A program made the translations under genes and the position numbers. This document shows positions 41,150 through 50,472 of a DNA stretch of 57,885 bases, in pieces (position 1 is the stretch's first letter; each line of letters opens with the position of its first letter). The notes under the pieces are model-generated. The model searched no databases, was not told where the DNA came from, and saw only the letters and a program-made list of their open reading frames with translations. Source of the stretch: JASGDC01 sp047605865 (GTDB lineage Bacteria; Actinomycetota; Actinomycetes; Actinomycetales; Micrococcaceae); assembly GCA_047605865.1 (NCBI GenBank), contig JASGFC010000008.1:1-57885 (forward strand), written 5' to 3'.

Positions 41150-43102
41150 ATGGTAGAAAAAAATCAAGATTCTGAACAAACAGAACAAATAATTGCAAGC
41201 GATTCAAATGCTCAAGAGGCTCAAGCTGATGCAACGGAGACTATTGAGACACAAAAACCAGCTAAAGCTACTGAAAAAACAACTGTAGCTGCTGGCAAAG
41301 GTGCAGCAGCTACACTCGCTGCAGATACCGGCGCAAAATCTGTAACATCAGATAAAAACCCTGATGAGATTATCCAAAACATCGTGCAAGGTTACACTTT
41401 TGATGGTGCTGCAGTTAATATTGGTGTTGCTATGGCAGACGATACAGTCTACCCTGAGGCAAAAGTAAATCTACCGCTGAAGATGATGAATCGTCATGGT
41501 TTAATTGCAGGTGCCACAGGTACTGGTAAAACCGTGACTTTGCAAACTATTGCTGAGCAGTTATCTCAACAAGGCGTTCCTAGCTTCATTTCAGACGTTA
41601 AAGGTGACCTTACTGGTATAGCTAGCCCAGGTGTTGAAGACCAAAATATTCAGGCACGCACGCAAGAAACTGGTCAAGAATGGCAGCCTTATACTTGCCC
41701 AACTGAAATTTTCAGCCTTGGTGGGCAAGGTGGTGGTGTGCCAATTCGTGCAACACTAACATCTTTTGGTCCACTTTTGCTTTCTCGCATCATGGAATTG
41801 AACGATACACAAGAATCCAGTTTGCAGTTACTGTTCCATTATGCAGACCAAAAACACCTTGATTTACTTGGTATCAAAGATCTTCAAGCAGTCATTCAAT
41901 ATCTGCAAAGTGATAAAGGTAAACCAGAGTTAAAAGAAATTGGTGGCATTGATGGACGTACTTTAGGTGTGATTGTGCGCAAGCTCACCACACTTGAAGC
42001 TAATGGACTTGATGCTTTCTTTGGTGAACCAGAGTTCGATACTGCTGATTTGATTAAAGTATCCGCTGATGGGCAAGGTGTGGTAAACCTTCTTGAATTG
42101 AAGGATGTTTACCAGAACCCAATGCTATTTTCTACATTCCTTATTTGGCTTGTGACCGACCTCTTTGAGCATCTTCCTGAGGTGGGAGATCAAGATAAGC
42201 CAAAATTAGTATTCTTTCTTGATGAAGCACATTTACTCTTTAAAAATGCAAGTTCTGCGTTCTTGACTGCTATCACTCAGACAGTACGTTTGATTCGTTC
42301 AAAAGGTGTAGGTATTTTCTTCTGTACGCAGACACCTAAAGATGTCGATGATGATGTGTTAGCACAATTGGCTAACCGAGTGCAACATGCATTACGTAGT
42401 TACACTCCAGACGATGCTAAAGCACTCAAAGCAACAGTTTCTACTTTCCCATATTCAGATTATGATTTGTCTAAATTGTTAACGACTTTGGGGACTGGTG
42501 AAGCTGTTGTTACTGTTATGAATGAAACAGGTGCACCAACTCCAGTTGCATGGACAAAGGTACGCACACCTGAATCTAAACTTGGTCCTAGTGATGCTTC
42601 TGTGATTGCACAGATTGAACAAAATTCGCAACTTATGTCTCACTATCAAAGTGCTGATGCTAGCACTGGCACTTTTGAAAACCTTAATCCTCAGGCTCAA
42701 GCTGCAACTCAAGTTTTGCCTACAGCTGATTCAACGCAAGTTGCAACAGTAAGCGACCAGGCTATTGATGCTGAAGCTCAACGTATTCAAGCTGCTGTTA
42801 TGACTGGTCAAGGAGATGTTCAAGGTCAGATGCCAGTTGCAGATGTAACACAGCAAACAGCTGCTGTAGTTAACCAACAGGCTCAGCCACTTCAACAAGA
42901 TATAGCTGAACAACAAGGACAAGGAGCTGCCGAGCAGTTGCAACAGCAAGATAATGGTGTTGGCGGATTAGTTGCAGGTGTTGCAGGTGCTCTAGGTGGA
43001 AGTGCATTTCTGAAGTCAGCTGAGCGTGGTTTTGGGCGTCAATTTGGAACTAATTTGGCTCGTTCTTTATTTGGCACTACGAAGCGTTCACGCAGAAAGT
43101 AA
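41150..43102 (+). CDS. HerA-like/DUF853 ATPase
   Basis: The 650-residue protein has an acidic Ala/Thr-rich N-terminal 75 residues, then a HerA/FtsK-like ATPase core of the DUF853 family. Walker A is AGATGTGKT (near 122-130), followed by PSFISDVKGDLTGIA, Walker B KLVFFLDEAHLLF, a QTVRLIRSKGVGIFFCTQTP sensor region and QLANRVQHALRSYTPDDAKALK. The C-terminal 130 residues are Gln/Ala-rich with a glycine-rich hydrophobic patch and a basic end (GTTKRSRRK). HerA enzymes translocate DNA; the role of the DUF853 group is unknown. A regulator gene follows after two bases. Confidence 0.87.
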   Translation: MVEKNQDSEQTEQIIASDSNAQEAQADATETIETQKPAKATEKTTVAAGKGAAATLAADTGAKSVTSDKNPDEIIQNIVQGYTFDGAAVNIGVAMADDTVYPEAKVNLPLKMMNRHGLIAGATGTGKTVTLQTIAEQLSQQGVPSFISDVKGDLTGIASPGVEDQNIQARTQETGQEWQPYTCPTEIFSLGGQGGGVPIRATLTSFGPLLLSRIMELNDTQESSLQLLFHYADQKHLDLLGIKDLQAVIQYLQSDKGKPELKEIGGIDGRTLGVIVRKLTTLEANGLDAFFGEPEFDTADLIKVSADGQGVVNLLELKDVYQNPMLFSTFLIWLVTDLFEHLPEVGDQDKPKLVFFLDEAHLLFKNASSAFLTAITQTVRLIRSKGVGIFFCTQTPKDVDDDVLAQLANRVQHALRSYTPDDAKALKATVSTFPYSDYDLSKLLTTLGTGEAVVTVMNETGAPTPVAWTKVRTPESKLGPSDASVIAQIEQNSQLMSHYQSADASTGTFENLNPQAQAATQVLPTADSTQVATVSDQAIDAEAQRIQAAVMTGQGDVQGQMPVADVTQQTAAVVNQQAQPLQQDIAEQQGQGAAEQLQQQDNGVGGLVAGVAGALGGSAFLKSAERGFGRQFGTNLARSLFGTTKRSRRK

Positions 43103-43104
43103 GA

Positions 43105-43560
43105 ATGGATAAAAACGTTCAAAAAGTTTATGAGAGCTTTGTGGAATTATACTCATCTAGTGGTTTATCTACTAGCGCAGCAAAAATAATTTCTTGGCTC
43201 ACTGTATGTGATCCAAGTGAGCAAACTGTCGAAGATATCCGCAAAGCAACAGGGGTTTCTGCCGGTGTTTTGAGTGAGTCTTTGAGGATGTTTGTCAAGG
43301 TTGAACTGGTTAATCTTTACAAGAAACCTGGCAGTCGCAAACATTATTATGAAATGACAGAAGATAACTTCCTTAAAACAACCAGCAAATCTTTTCAATC
43401 AACAAAAAAATATAGAGCTGCTGCGATAGCTGGGCTGGAAAAACTTCCGAATAACAAACGCTTGTCATCAATGCACAATTTCTACGATTTTTTATCACCG
43501 CGACTTGACAGTTTGATAGAAGAGTACAAAAAAGAACTTTCGCAAAATACCGAAAGTTAA
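43105..43560 (+). CDS. GbsR/MarR-like winged-helix regulator
   Basis: The 151-residue protein has a winged helix-turn-helix of the GbsR/MarR type: GLSTSAAKIISWLTVCDPS, VEDIRKATGVSAGVLSESL (recognition helix), LVNLYKKPGSRKHYYEM (wing). A C-terminal helix for dimerisation follows. The family often precedes ABC exporter genes and represses them, and here an ATPase and a permease follow. Several half-sites of the form CGAAAGT/ACTTTCG overlap its end and the intergenic region and probably are its operators. It starts two bases after the HerA-like gene, so it may be cotranscribed with that gene. Confidence 0.8.
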   Translation: MDKNVQKVYESFVELYSSSGLSTSAAKIISWLTVCDPSEQTVEDIRKATGVSAGVLSESLRMFVKVELVNLYKKPGSRKHYYEMTEDNFLKTTSKSFQSTKKYRAAAIAGLEKLPNNKRLSSMHNFYDFLSPRLDSLIEEYKKELSQNTES

Positions 43561-43590
43561 GCTTGTAACTTTCGGAAAAATCTGAAAGTA
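43535..43590. promoter_or_regulatory. Operator array of the GbsR/MarR-like regulator
   Basis: Four alternating half-sites are visible: AACTTTCG (43535-43542), CCGAAAGTTA (43550-43559), TAACTTTCGG (43566-43575) and CTGAAAGTA (43582-43590). The middle two form a perfect 10-bp inverted repeat with a six-base centre. The array lies just before the ABC ATPase gene. It could also form a hairpin in the mRNA. Confidence 0.65.
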
Positions 43591-43616
43591 TGTATTCAGC
43601 TAGAAAAGGAATACAT

Positions 43617-44336
43617 ATGACTTCAGACAATTCAGTAATTATAGATATCAAAAACTTAAGCAAAACATTTGGTAAGTTTACTGCTCTTAATAAGTTTAAT
43701 TTGCAGGTAAATAAAGGTGAAGTTCACGGTTTTTTGGGTCCTAATGGTGCAGGAAAGTCAACCACTATACGCATTATCTTAGGTCTTCTCAAAAAGACGA
43801 GTGGCTCTGCTGATATCTTTGGCGAAGATGCGTGGAGTAATGCAGTTGAACTTCATGAAAAATTAGCTTATGTGCCAGGAGATGTGAATTTCTGGCCAAA
43901 TTTAACCGGTGGTGAAACTATTGATATTCTTGGCAACCTTCGTGGTGGTCTTAATGAAAGTAGGCGTAAGTATTTATTACAAAGGTTTGAGTTAGACGAA
44001 TCAAAAAAGTTTAGTTCGTACTCCAAAGGAAATCGCACAAAAGTCGCGTTAATTGCTGCTCTTGCTTGTGATGTGCCACTTTATATTTTTGATGAACCAA
44101 CAAGTGGTCTTGATCCTTTAATGGAAAAGGTTTTTCAAGAAGAAGTATATTCTCTTAAAGAATCTGGAAAGACTATCTTGCTTTCTAGTCATATTATGAG
44201 TGAGGTTGAAACGCTTTGTGATTGCGTAACAATCATTCGTAAGGGTGAGAATGCTGGAAATTACACGATGGATGAGCTTCGTGCTGATCACGAAAACTTA
44301 GAAAAAGTCTTCCTAAGTAAATATGAGGAGGACTAA
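43617..44336 (+). CDS. ABC transporter ATP-binding protein
   Basis: From ATG 43617, with AAAAGGAA upstream, the protein has 239 residues. Walker A is GPNGAGKST (41-49), the Q-loop region follows, the signature is SSYSKGNRTKV (a degenerate LSGGQ common in drug exporters), Walker B is PLYIFDEPTSGLD and the H-loop is LLSSHIMSEVE. It powers the permease encoded next. The regulator gene upstream and the permease overlap suggest a regulated exporter. An in-frame ATG at 43590 lies in the operator array and lacks a ribosome site. Confidence 0.9.
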   Translation: MTSDNSVIIDIKNLSKTFGKFTALNKFNLQVNKGEVHGFLGPNGAGKSTTIRIILGLLKKTSGSADIFGEDAWSNAVELHEKLAYVPGDVNFWPNLTGGETIDILGNLRGGLNESRRKYLLQRFELDESKKFSSYSKGNRTKVALIAALACDVPLYIFDEPTSGLDPLMEKVFQEEVYSLKESGKTILLSSHIMSEVETLCDCVTIIRKGENAGNYTMDELRADHENLEKVFLSKYEED

Positions 44337-45961
44337 TGTTCACTGGTACAAAAGAACTTCTTATTCTTATCTTAAAAAGGGAACGAGTTAAACTCCCTCT
44401 TTGGATTCTTGGCATTACACTCTCTCTTATTGCCATGGTGCCTACACTTAAAGGCCTTTATGGAAGTCAAGAGAGCTTAACTAGCTTATACAATTTAATT
44501 GGCACAAATCCTTCTTTCCTCTTTTTAACTGGTCCTATGGACAAGCCTACATTCGGAGCTTTATTTACTATTGAAACCTTATTATGGTGGGGTTTGGCTA
44601 TTGCGTTTATGAATACCTTGTTTATTATTAGTCATACCAGACAAGATGAAGAAATAGGAGCTCTTGAACTTATTTTATCTGCACGAGTTCACCGATTTGC
44701 TGGGTTAATTTCAGCTCTCATAGTTGCATTCTTTGCCAATCTACTCATAACACTTCTTATAGGTGGCGGTCTCAGTATGATGAATGTAGATTGGCAAGAT
44801 GGAAACATTTGGTTGTATGCAACTTCTTTAGGTCTCTTCGGTTTTACCTGGGCTGCTATTGCTGCCGTTATAGCTCAACTCTTTGCAAGTTCTCACACCG
44901 CAAACAGCGTACTTGCCAGCTTAATTGCTTTGACTTTTGTGGTTAGAGGTTTTGGTGACTTTCTTGGCACAAAAAACTCTAATGGTTTATTAGAAGCTGC
45001 TTGGCCAAGCTATCTTAGTCCATTTGGCTGGTTAGAAATGGCAAAACCACTTGTTTTTGCATCATGGCAGCCACTCTGGCTTTTTGCAATACCTCTTGCA
45101 GTGTTTATTCCGCTAAGTTTTTACCTACTTTCTAACCGTAATCTTGGTAGCGGAATCATCCCAGCTCGCAAAGGTAAAACTAGAGCATCAGCGTTCTTGC
45201 AGACTCCTCTTGGTTTGACATGGAAACTCCAAAAAAATATCTTTTTTGCTTACTTAACAGCAGTTACCGCAATGGCTACCATGATTGGTTCTCTAGTACC
45301 TCAAATTGCCAATGTTTATAAGAATTCACCACAAATTGAGCAATTATTTGAAGCTATGGGTGGCACAAATTCCATGATTCCTGCCTTCATTACATCAATG
45401 CTAGTTTTCATTGTCATGATGGTTATTGCATATGCACTACAAGCCTTAGGGAAATTAAGAAGTGAAGAAAGCCACGGTCGTTTGGAAGTGTTACTTTCTA
45501 CGAAACTTTCACGAATCCACTGGCTAGGGTTACATTCGCTCATCGCTTTGTTTGGAAGTGCAGTTCTACTATTATTTTCAGGGTTACTTTTAGCACTATC
45601 AGTCAACGCAAGTGCAAAAGACTTACATATCAACTTTGGAAATTACATACTTTCAGCTCTACAGTATTGGCCTATTGTAGCTTTATTTGTTGGGCTATAC
45701 CTACTGCTTTTTGGATTATTCCCTAAAGCATCAGGCACTGTTACCTGGTTTTACTTCGGATTCGTGGCTTTTATCGCTTGGCTAGCTCCAATGCTTAACT
45801 TAAAACAATGGATTCTAAATCTTTCACCCATGGCACACATCGCTTCTGCGCCTGCACAGGAGATTAAGGCAGAACCAATAGCAGTTGTCACTCTACTAGC
45901 AGCAGTACTAATTGGAATAGGAATATACTTTTGGCGAAACCGTGATGTTCGCAATAGTTAG
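44336..45961 (+). CDS. ABC-2 type exporter permease
   Basis: The 541-residue protein has about twelve hydrophobic segments in two similar halves, like the actinobacterial polyketide-antibiotic (tetronasin-type) exporters. RQDEEIGALELILSARVHR in the first half and LRSEESHGRLEVLLSTKLSR in the second are matching cytoplasmic motifs (E-E-x-G-x-L-E-x-x-L-S) of the family. Its ATG overlaps the ATPase stop by one base after GAGGAGG. The exported compound is unknown; roles in antibiotic or lipid export are known for relatives. Confidence 0.88.
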   Translation: MFTGTKELLILILKRERVKLPLWILGITLSLIAMVPTLKGLYGSQESLTSLYNLIGTNPSFLFLTGPMDKPTFGALFTIETLLWWGLAIAFMNTLFIISHTRQDEEIGALELILSARVHRFAGLISALIVAFFANLLITLLIGGGLSMMNVDWQDGNIWLYATSLGLFGFTWAAIAAVIAQLFASSHTANSVLASLIALTFVVRGFGDFLGTKNSNGLLEAAWPSYLSPFGWLEMAKPLVFASWQPLWLFAIPLAVFIPLSFYLLSNRNLGSGIIPARKGKTRASAFLQTPLGLTWKLQKNIFFAYLTAVTAMATMIGSLVPQIANVYKNSPQIEQLFEAMGGTNSMIPAFITSMLVFIVMMVIAYALQALGKLRSEESHGRLEVLLSTKLSRIHWLGLHSLIALFGSAVLLLFSGLLLALSVNASAKDLHINFGNYILSALQYWPIVALFVGLYLLLFGLFPKASGTVTWFYFGFVAFIAWLAPMLNLKQWILNLSPMAHIASAPAQEIKAEPIAVVTLLAAVLIGIGIYFWRNRDVRNS

Positions 45962-45994
45962 AGCTGGTTAAAGAATCTTTAGCATGTGATATGT

Positions 45995-47929
45995 TTACTG
46001 ACTTGAAGTGTTCATGTCTTTGAGCATCTCATTGTAGGCTTTAAGTTCAGCATCGTGATCACGATCAGCTGCACGATCAAGTCGCTTTGTTTCCTTTTTG
46101 TCTGCTTGAACCCAAGAAACAGTTACTAAGAGTGCTAGTAGTAGTGTTGGAATTTCACCAACACCCCACGCTACAGCACCACCAATGTGCTGATCCTGAA
46201 GAGGAGGGTTACCCCAGGTGCGGCCCATGTTGCCAAACCACGAAGCTTGCAGCAGGTTTGTGGTATTCATCAGTGCAACCCCAAAGAAAGCATGGAAAGC
46301 CATCGTTGCCATGAGCACGATAATGCGCATCGGATAGCTAAGACGTTTGTGAACTGGATCAATGCCAATCATAGATTGAACAAAGAAGTAACCGGTGAGT
46401 ATAAAGTGTGTAATCATTAGCTCATGACCAATATGCGTACGCAAAGCCAGCCCAAATAGGGGCGTGTAGTAAAAGATAATAATACTGAGCACAAAGTTTG
46501 CAGCAGCAAAAATGGGATTTGAGACAATACGAGCGTATGGTGACTGCACTAGCCAAAGAATCCACTCTCGAGGCCCCCAGGAGCCATCCTTGCGGGGTAC
46601 AGTTGATTTCAACAGCAGGGTAATAGGTGCTCCAAGAACTAAACAAATAGGAACAGTCATTGTTAATGCCATGTGTTCAACCATATGAGCACTGAATAAA
46701 AATTGGCCATAGACAGCAGTACCAGCTGAAACAAAGAAGAAGAGTAGCAGCCAGCCAATAATCCATGAAATGGGACGATACACTGGCCATTTATCGCCAC
46801 GGCGAATAATTTTAAAATACCCTCGCAAGTAAGTCACAATCATGACAAGGCCAATAGTAAGCCATAAGACATCTACTTTCCATTGGAGAAACCATTGTGC
46901 TGTTGTAAGCGGTGGAGGTAAAAGCTGACCAGTAAGAATTTCAGCAGGTGTTGCCTCAGGACGTAGTTGTTGTGGAACTGGCGGTGGAGAAGCAGCTAAG
47001 GCAGCAGCAAGACCACTTGCTGCACCTAGAATACATAATTCAACTGCAATAAGCTTGTAGGCTTGTTTCTTAGTGTTATCAGCTGTGGTGTGTGCCACGA
47101 TGAGCTTTCGCTGGAAAAATCCAGCTACACCAAGGAGTATCGTGGCAATAATCTTAGCAATAATAATGCTTCCATAAGGGGTGAGCATAGATTTGAAATT
47201 TCCTACGCGCACTATGGTGCTGACAATACCAGAGCCCAGTACTAGAAGATAAGAGAAGAAAGCAAGTGCAGAAAATCTTTGTAATATAACGCGTGGATTT
47301 TCAAGGGTATTGATATTAAAGAAAAGTGCTATCAACCCACCTAGCCACAGTGAAACGCCAAGAATATGAAGCCCAAGTCCGTTAACGGCTAAAGTATGGT
47401 TCGAGCTCCCAGAAGCATGGCCTATCAATGCTTGAGGGATAAGCCCGCAAATGGAAAGCAAAGTAACAAAAAACAATGATGCTTGCCCTTTAATCAATAA
47501 AATTAACGTAGAGCAACTCACAGCAATGAGGATAATAACCCCCCAAGCTTGCCCTGTTGCAATATTAAAGAGAAAATCCCCAAGACCACTGGTACTATTA
47601 CGATTTAGGGCTTGGTTTGAAACCTCAACATAAGTGAGTAAGAATACAGCAATAGCAGCAGCTCCCCATATTACTGAAGCTATTGAGGCAATTCGTAAAG
47701 TGCGTTCACGTTGAGAAAAGATTGTTGCTGCCGCTACTAGAGAACCGATGGTGGTTGCAGCAGCAATGTTATTGATAAAGGTGGCAAGAGGAACAAAAGT
47801 TGCAACGTATTTAACATTATCGTTAAGGAGAAGTGATTCTTGTGCGTTGGTAACATGTAAGCCTACTAAAAGAGCAATAATGCCAATAAAGATACTTAAA
47901 GGAAGATACCACTTGATTTGTTTGCGCAC
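45995..47929 (-). CDS. ctaG: CopD-CtaG fusion, cytochrome c oxidase assembly membrane protein
   Basis: The 644-residue protein has about fourteen or more membrane segments. The N-terminal half (to about 300) matches the CopD copper-resistance domain (GHASGSSNHTLAVNGLGLHI, LWLGGLIALFF). The C-terminal half matches Caa3-type CtaG (FSAHMVEHMALTMTVPICLVLGAP, ARIVSNP, THIGHELMITHFILTGYFF, AFHAFFGVALM, DQHIGGAVAWGVGEIP). Conserved His residues suggest copper delivery to cytochrome oxidase. The fusion is typical of actinobacteria. It lies downstream of hup, separated by a terminator. Confidence 0.9.
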   Translation of the reverse strand: MRKQIKWYLPLSIFIGIIALLVGLHVTNAQESLLLNDNVKYVATFVPLATFINNIAAATTIGSLVAAATIFSQRERTLRIASIASVIWGAAAIAVFLLTYVEVSNQALNRNSTSGLGDFLFNIATGQAWGVIILIAVSCSTLILLIKGQASLFFVTLLSICGLIPQALIGHASGSSNHTLAVNGLGLHILGVSLWLGGLIALFFNINTLENPRVILQRFSALAFFSYLLVLGSGIVSTIVRVGNFKSMLTPYGSIIIAKIIATILLGVAGFFQRKLIVAHTTADNTKKQAYKLIAVELCILGAASGLAAALAASPPPVPQQLRPEATPAEILTGQLLPPPLTTAQWFLQWKVDVLWLTIGLVMIVTYLRGYFKIIRRGDKWPVYRPISWIIGWLLLFFFVSAGTAVYGQFLFSAHMVEHMALTMTVPICLVLGAPITLLLKSTVPRKDGSWGPREWILWLVQSPYARIVSNPIFAAANFVLSIIIFYYTPLFGLALRTHIGHELMITHFILTGYFFVQSMIGIDPVHKRLSYPMRIIVLMATMAFHAFFGVALMNTTNLLQASWFGNMGRTWGNPPLQDQHIGGAVAWGVGEIPTLLLALLVTVSWVQADKKETKRLDRAADRDHDAELKAYNEMLKDMNTSSQ

Positions 47930-47983
47930 GTATTTATTCTATCGCAACGAGGTCTTTAAGTAATGGTGCTTCAGATGGATACG

Positions 47984-48010
47984 GAAAAGGGAGGCTCTAG
48001 AGCCTCCCTT
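47984..48010 (-). terminator. Rho-independent terminator of hup
   Basis: A perfect 24-bp palindrome (AAGGGAGGCTCT and its inverse complement) at 47987-48010 is followed on the minus strand by TTTTCC. It lies just after the hup stop codon. Confidence 0.87.
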
Positions 48011-48038
48011 CAACTTTTTAAAGTCTATGTGACATTAA

Positions 48039-48329
48039 TTATTTTTTCTTACCAGAAGCTGCTTCTTTTAGTTTGCTACCTGCAGAAAGCTTAACACCGT
48101 GTCCAGCTGGAATCTGAATTTCTTCACCAGTCTGTGGATTACGGCCTTTACGAGCTTTACGATCAGTGCGCTCTACAGAAAGGTAACCTGGGATAGTTAG
48201 TTTTCCACCATCTTTAACAACATCAATGAATGATTCGAAAACTGCTTCTAGTGTAGCGTTAACTTCAACCTGAGTCTTTCCTGTTTTTTTAGCAACTTCT
48301 TGTACTAGTTCACTACGGTTCTTAGCCAT
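48039..48329 (-). CDS. hup: HU-type DNA-binding protein
   Basis: The 96-residue histone-like protein has the full HU fold: NRSELVQEVAKKTGKTQVEVNAT, FESFIDVVKDGGKLTIPGYLS, and the beta-arm RTDRKARKGRNPQTGEEIQIPAG with the DNA-intercalating Pro. The C-terminal tail is short (AASGKKK) and lacks the long Lys/Ala repeats of mycobacterial HupB. It bends and compacts DNA. A strong terminator follows. Confidence 0.95.
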   Translation of the reverse strand: MAKNRSELVQEVAKKTGKTQVEVNATLEAVFESFIDVVKDGGKLTIPGYLSVERTDRKARKGRNPQTGEEIQIPAGHGVKLSAGSKLKEAASGKKK

Positions 48330-48446
48330 AAGATCTTCTCCTATATATTAAAATGATCTATATAAATTTTTGCCCCATTTCTAAGTTTTGCCGAAGCGAA
48401 CCCTAGAAATCTAAGCGTTGACGTCTAAACAACGTTCGAAACCAAT

Positions 48447-48752
48447 TTACCAGCTTGATTTGGTAATTCCCGGTAATTCACCTCGGTGTGCCATGTCTCT
48501 GAAACGAACTCGTGATATTCCGAATTTCTTGAAAGTACCACGTGGGCGACCATCAATCTGGTCTCGGTTACGAACTCGAACTGGAGAAGCATTGCGAGGT
48601 AGCTTCTGCAAAGCTACACGTGCTTCTTCACGCTGTTCGTCAGTAGATTCAGGGTTTACCAGTGCTTTTTTAAGTTCTGCACGGCGTTCTGCATAACGGT
48701 CAACGATTACTTTACGTTGCTCGTTTTTAGCAATCATAGATTTTTTAGCCAT
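48447..48752 (-). CDS. rpsN: 30S ribosomal protein S14, zinc-free form
   Basis: The 101-residue protein is the long S14 type without the two CxxC pairs: MAKKSMIAKNEQRKVIVDRYAERR, then LPRNASPVRVRNRDQIDGRPRG and a C-terminal SRVRFRDMAHRGELPGI. It lies three bases after rpmG. In many actinobacteria this zinc-independent set (rpmB-rpmG-rpsN, often with rpsR) is repressed by Zur, but whether zinc-binding copies exist elsewhere is not visible. rpsR is missing here. Confidence 0.95.
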   Translation of the reverse strand: MAKKSMIAKNEQRKVIVDRYAERRAELKKALVNPESTDEQREEARVALQKLPRNASPVRVRNRDQIDGRPRGTFKKFGISRVRFRDMAHRGELPGITKSSW

Positions 48753-48755
48753 AGA

Positions 48756-48923
48756 TTAGCGCTCCTCGCGGAATTCGACGTGCTTGCGCACTACTGGGTC
48801 GTATTTTTTAAGTGTTAAACGGTCTTGTGTGTTACGGCGGTTCTTGCGAGTAACGTAAGTGTAGCCAGTACCAGCAGTTGATTTTAGTTTGATAATAGGA
48901 CGAACATCATGAGATTTAGCCAT
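48756..48923 (-). CDS. rpmG: 50S ribosomal protein L33, zinc-free form
   Basis: From ATG 48923 the protein has 55 residues and starts MAKSHDVRPIIKLKSTAGTG. The YVTRKNRRNTQDRL block is typical of L33. Both CxxC pairs of the zinc form are absent. It starts one base after the rpmB stop and ends three bases before rpsN. Confidence 0.95.
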   Translation of the reverse strand: MAKSHDVRPIIKLKSTAGTGYTYVTRKNRRNTQDRLTLKKYDPVVRKHVEFREER

Positions 48924-48924
48924 C

Positions 48925-49161
48925 TTAGATCTTTTCTCCCTTTGCGATAAGTTCTGCAACTACAGAGTCAATGCCACGAGCATCGATAGTTTTAATACCT
49001 TTTGCACTCAAAGTAAGTGTTACGTTACGGCGTAGAGATGGAACCCAATAACGCTTCTTCTGAATGTTTGGGTCAAAACGACGCTTTGTACGACGGTGAG
49101 AGTGCGATACATTGTTACCAAAGCCAGGTTTAGCTCCAGTTACTTGGCAATTCGCAGCCAT
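48925..49161 (-). CDS. rpmB: 50S ribosomal protein L28
   Basis: The ATG at 49161 with GGAGG upstream gives 78 residues. MAANCQVTGAKPGFGNNVSHS and the HRRTKRRFDPNIQ segment are typical of L28. A single Cys remains, so zinc binding is unlikely. It heads the rpmB-rpmG-rpsN operon. On the minus strand TTGCAC and TACCAT, 17 bases apart in the upstream region, may be its promoter. No clear Zur palindrome is seen. Confidence 0.95.
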   Translation of the reverse strand: MAANCQVTGAKPGFGNNVSHSHRRTKRRFDPNIQKKRYWVPSLRRNVTLTLSAKGIKTIDARGIDSVVAELIAKGEKI

Positions 49162-49356
49162 GAAGTCCTCCAAAGTAGTGATTGGTTCATCTTGAGCTAG
49201 ACCCAAGGAAAAAGTACAACAGCTACTAATGGTAGTAAAATGCTAGCGATTGTGCAAATTGAGCAAGCTCTTAGACACCCATTCTACATGGTTTTTTTGT
49301 GTATGAGCAAGGCTAAACCACTCTTTACGTCATGTTGCTTAAAAGATAAATATGAC

Positions 49357-50466
49357 TTAAGTGGTAGTTTTATTTTTATGCTGTGAGTGTTGCGTGAAGT
49401 TTTTAACAGCTTTAATGAGTACATCGTTAGCTTCTGGATCTGAGATGGTAACTCTTACGCCTTCTTGAGTGCCATAAGGTCGAGCAGTAATACCGTGCAG
49501 TAGAAGTGTTTCAGTAAAGGAATCGCTATCTTTTGTTACATTAAACCAGATAAAATTTCCTTGAGATTTTGGCATGATACTTTCGTTCAAATAATCCTTC
49601 AGAGCTGTATGAACTCGGTCTCTTTCAGCTGTAATTTCATCAACGCGAGCAAGGGCTTTATCACGATAATCGAGAGATATTTTTGCCGCATCAAGAGCTG
49701 CAGCTGATACTTCAAATGGGCGAGAAAGTTTATCTAAAAATTGTGCTAAATCCGTAGAAGTTATAGCATAGCCAATGCGTAATCCTGCAAGTCCGTAGGC
49801 TTTTGAAAAGGTTCTTAGTGTAATGAGGTTAGGGAATTTGTCTAAGTATTCATTGCCTTGAACTGACTCTTTGTCAGTGACAAACTCAAAGTAAGCTTCA
49901 TCAAGTAATACGGGTAAATCTTGTGGAACGTTTTTCATGAAGTTTTCAAAAGCTTGTTTAGAAATGCAGGTACCAGTGGGGTTGTTAGGAGAACACAAAA
50001 TAATAAGTTTTGTCTTCTCAGTGATTGCAGCTTGCATAGCTAGTAAATCATGCTCATTGTTAAGCAATGGAACTGGTACGTTCACAGCTCCTGCAATCTG
50101 AGTAGCAATAGGATAAGCCTCAAAGGAGCGCCACGGATAAATAATCTCATCTGTTGGTTTTTGTACTAAGGCATCACAGACCTGATAAATGATAGATAAG
50201 CCACCTCCTGATGTGAGCACCTGTGATTCTTGAACACCGTGGAGTTCTGCGATCTTTGTGCGTAGACTTGCTGCAAAAGGCTCAGGGTAGAGATTGTAAT
50301 TGCTTTTCTTAGATAGCGCTTCTAATACTTCAGGAAGTGGCTCAAATGGACTCTCATTTGAAGATAACTTGTAAGTTTTAAGATGTGGATTAACCTCAGG
50401 CGTTTTCCCAGCTTTATAACTTGGCAAGGAATCAAGGTCTGTACGAGTACGATAATGTAAAGCCAT
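49357..50466 (-). CDS. HisC-type aminotransferase (histidinol-phosphate or aromatic)
   Basis: The 369-residue PLP enzyme belongs to the class I/II HisC family. It has KLSSNESPFEPLP, a cofactor segment TSGGGLSIIY, SPNNPTGT, LLDEAYFEF and the Schiff-base Lys near 221 in TFSKAYGLAGLRIGYAI. Actinobacteria often carry a separate HisC-like aromatic aminotransferase (Pat/AroT) outside the his operon, and this solitary gene fits that. A TAAACT box ends six bases before the ATG, indicating leaderless expression. The function could be phenylalanine or histidine synthesis; pheA is about 7 kb away. Confidence 0.85.
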   Translation of the reverse strand: MALHYRTRTDLDSLPSYKAGKTPEVNPHLKTYKLSSNESPFEPLPEVLEALSKKSNYNLYPEPFAASLRTKIAELHGVQESQVLTSGGGLSIIYQVCDALVQKPTDEIIYPWRSFEAYPIATQIAGAVNVPVPLLNNEHDLLAMQAAITEKTKLIILCSPNNPTGTCISKQAFENFMKNVPQDLPVLLDEAYFEFVTDKESVQGNEYLDKFPNLITLRTFSKAYGLAGLRIGYAITSTDLAQFLDKLSRPFEVSAAALDAAKISLDYRDKALARVDEITAERDRVHTALKDYLNESIMPKSQGNFIWFNVTKDSDSFTETLLLHGITARPYGTQEGVRVTISDPEANDVLIKAVKNFTQHSQHKNKTTT

Positions 50467-50472
50467 AGTGTT

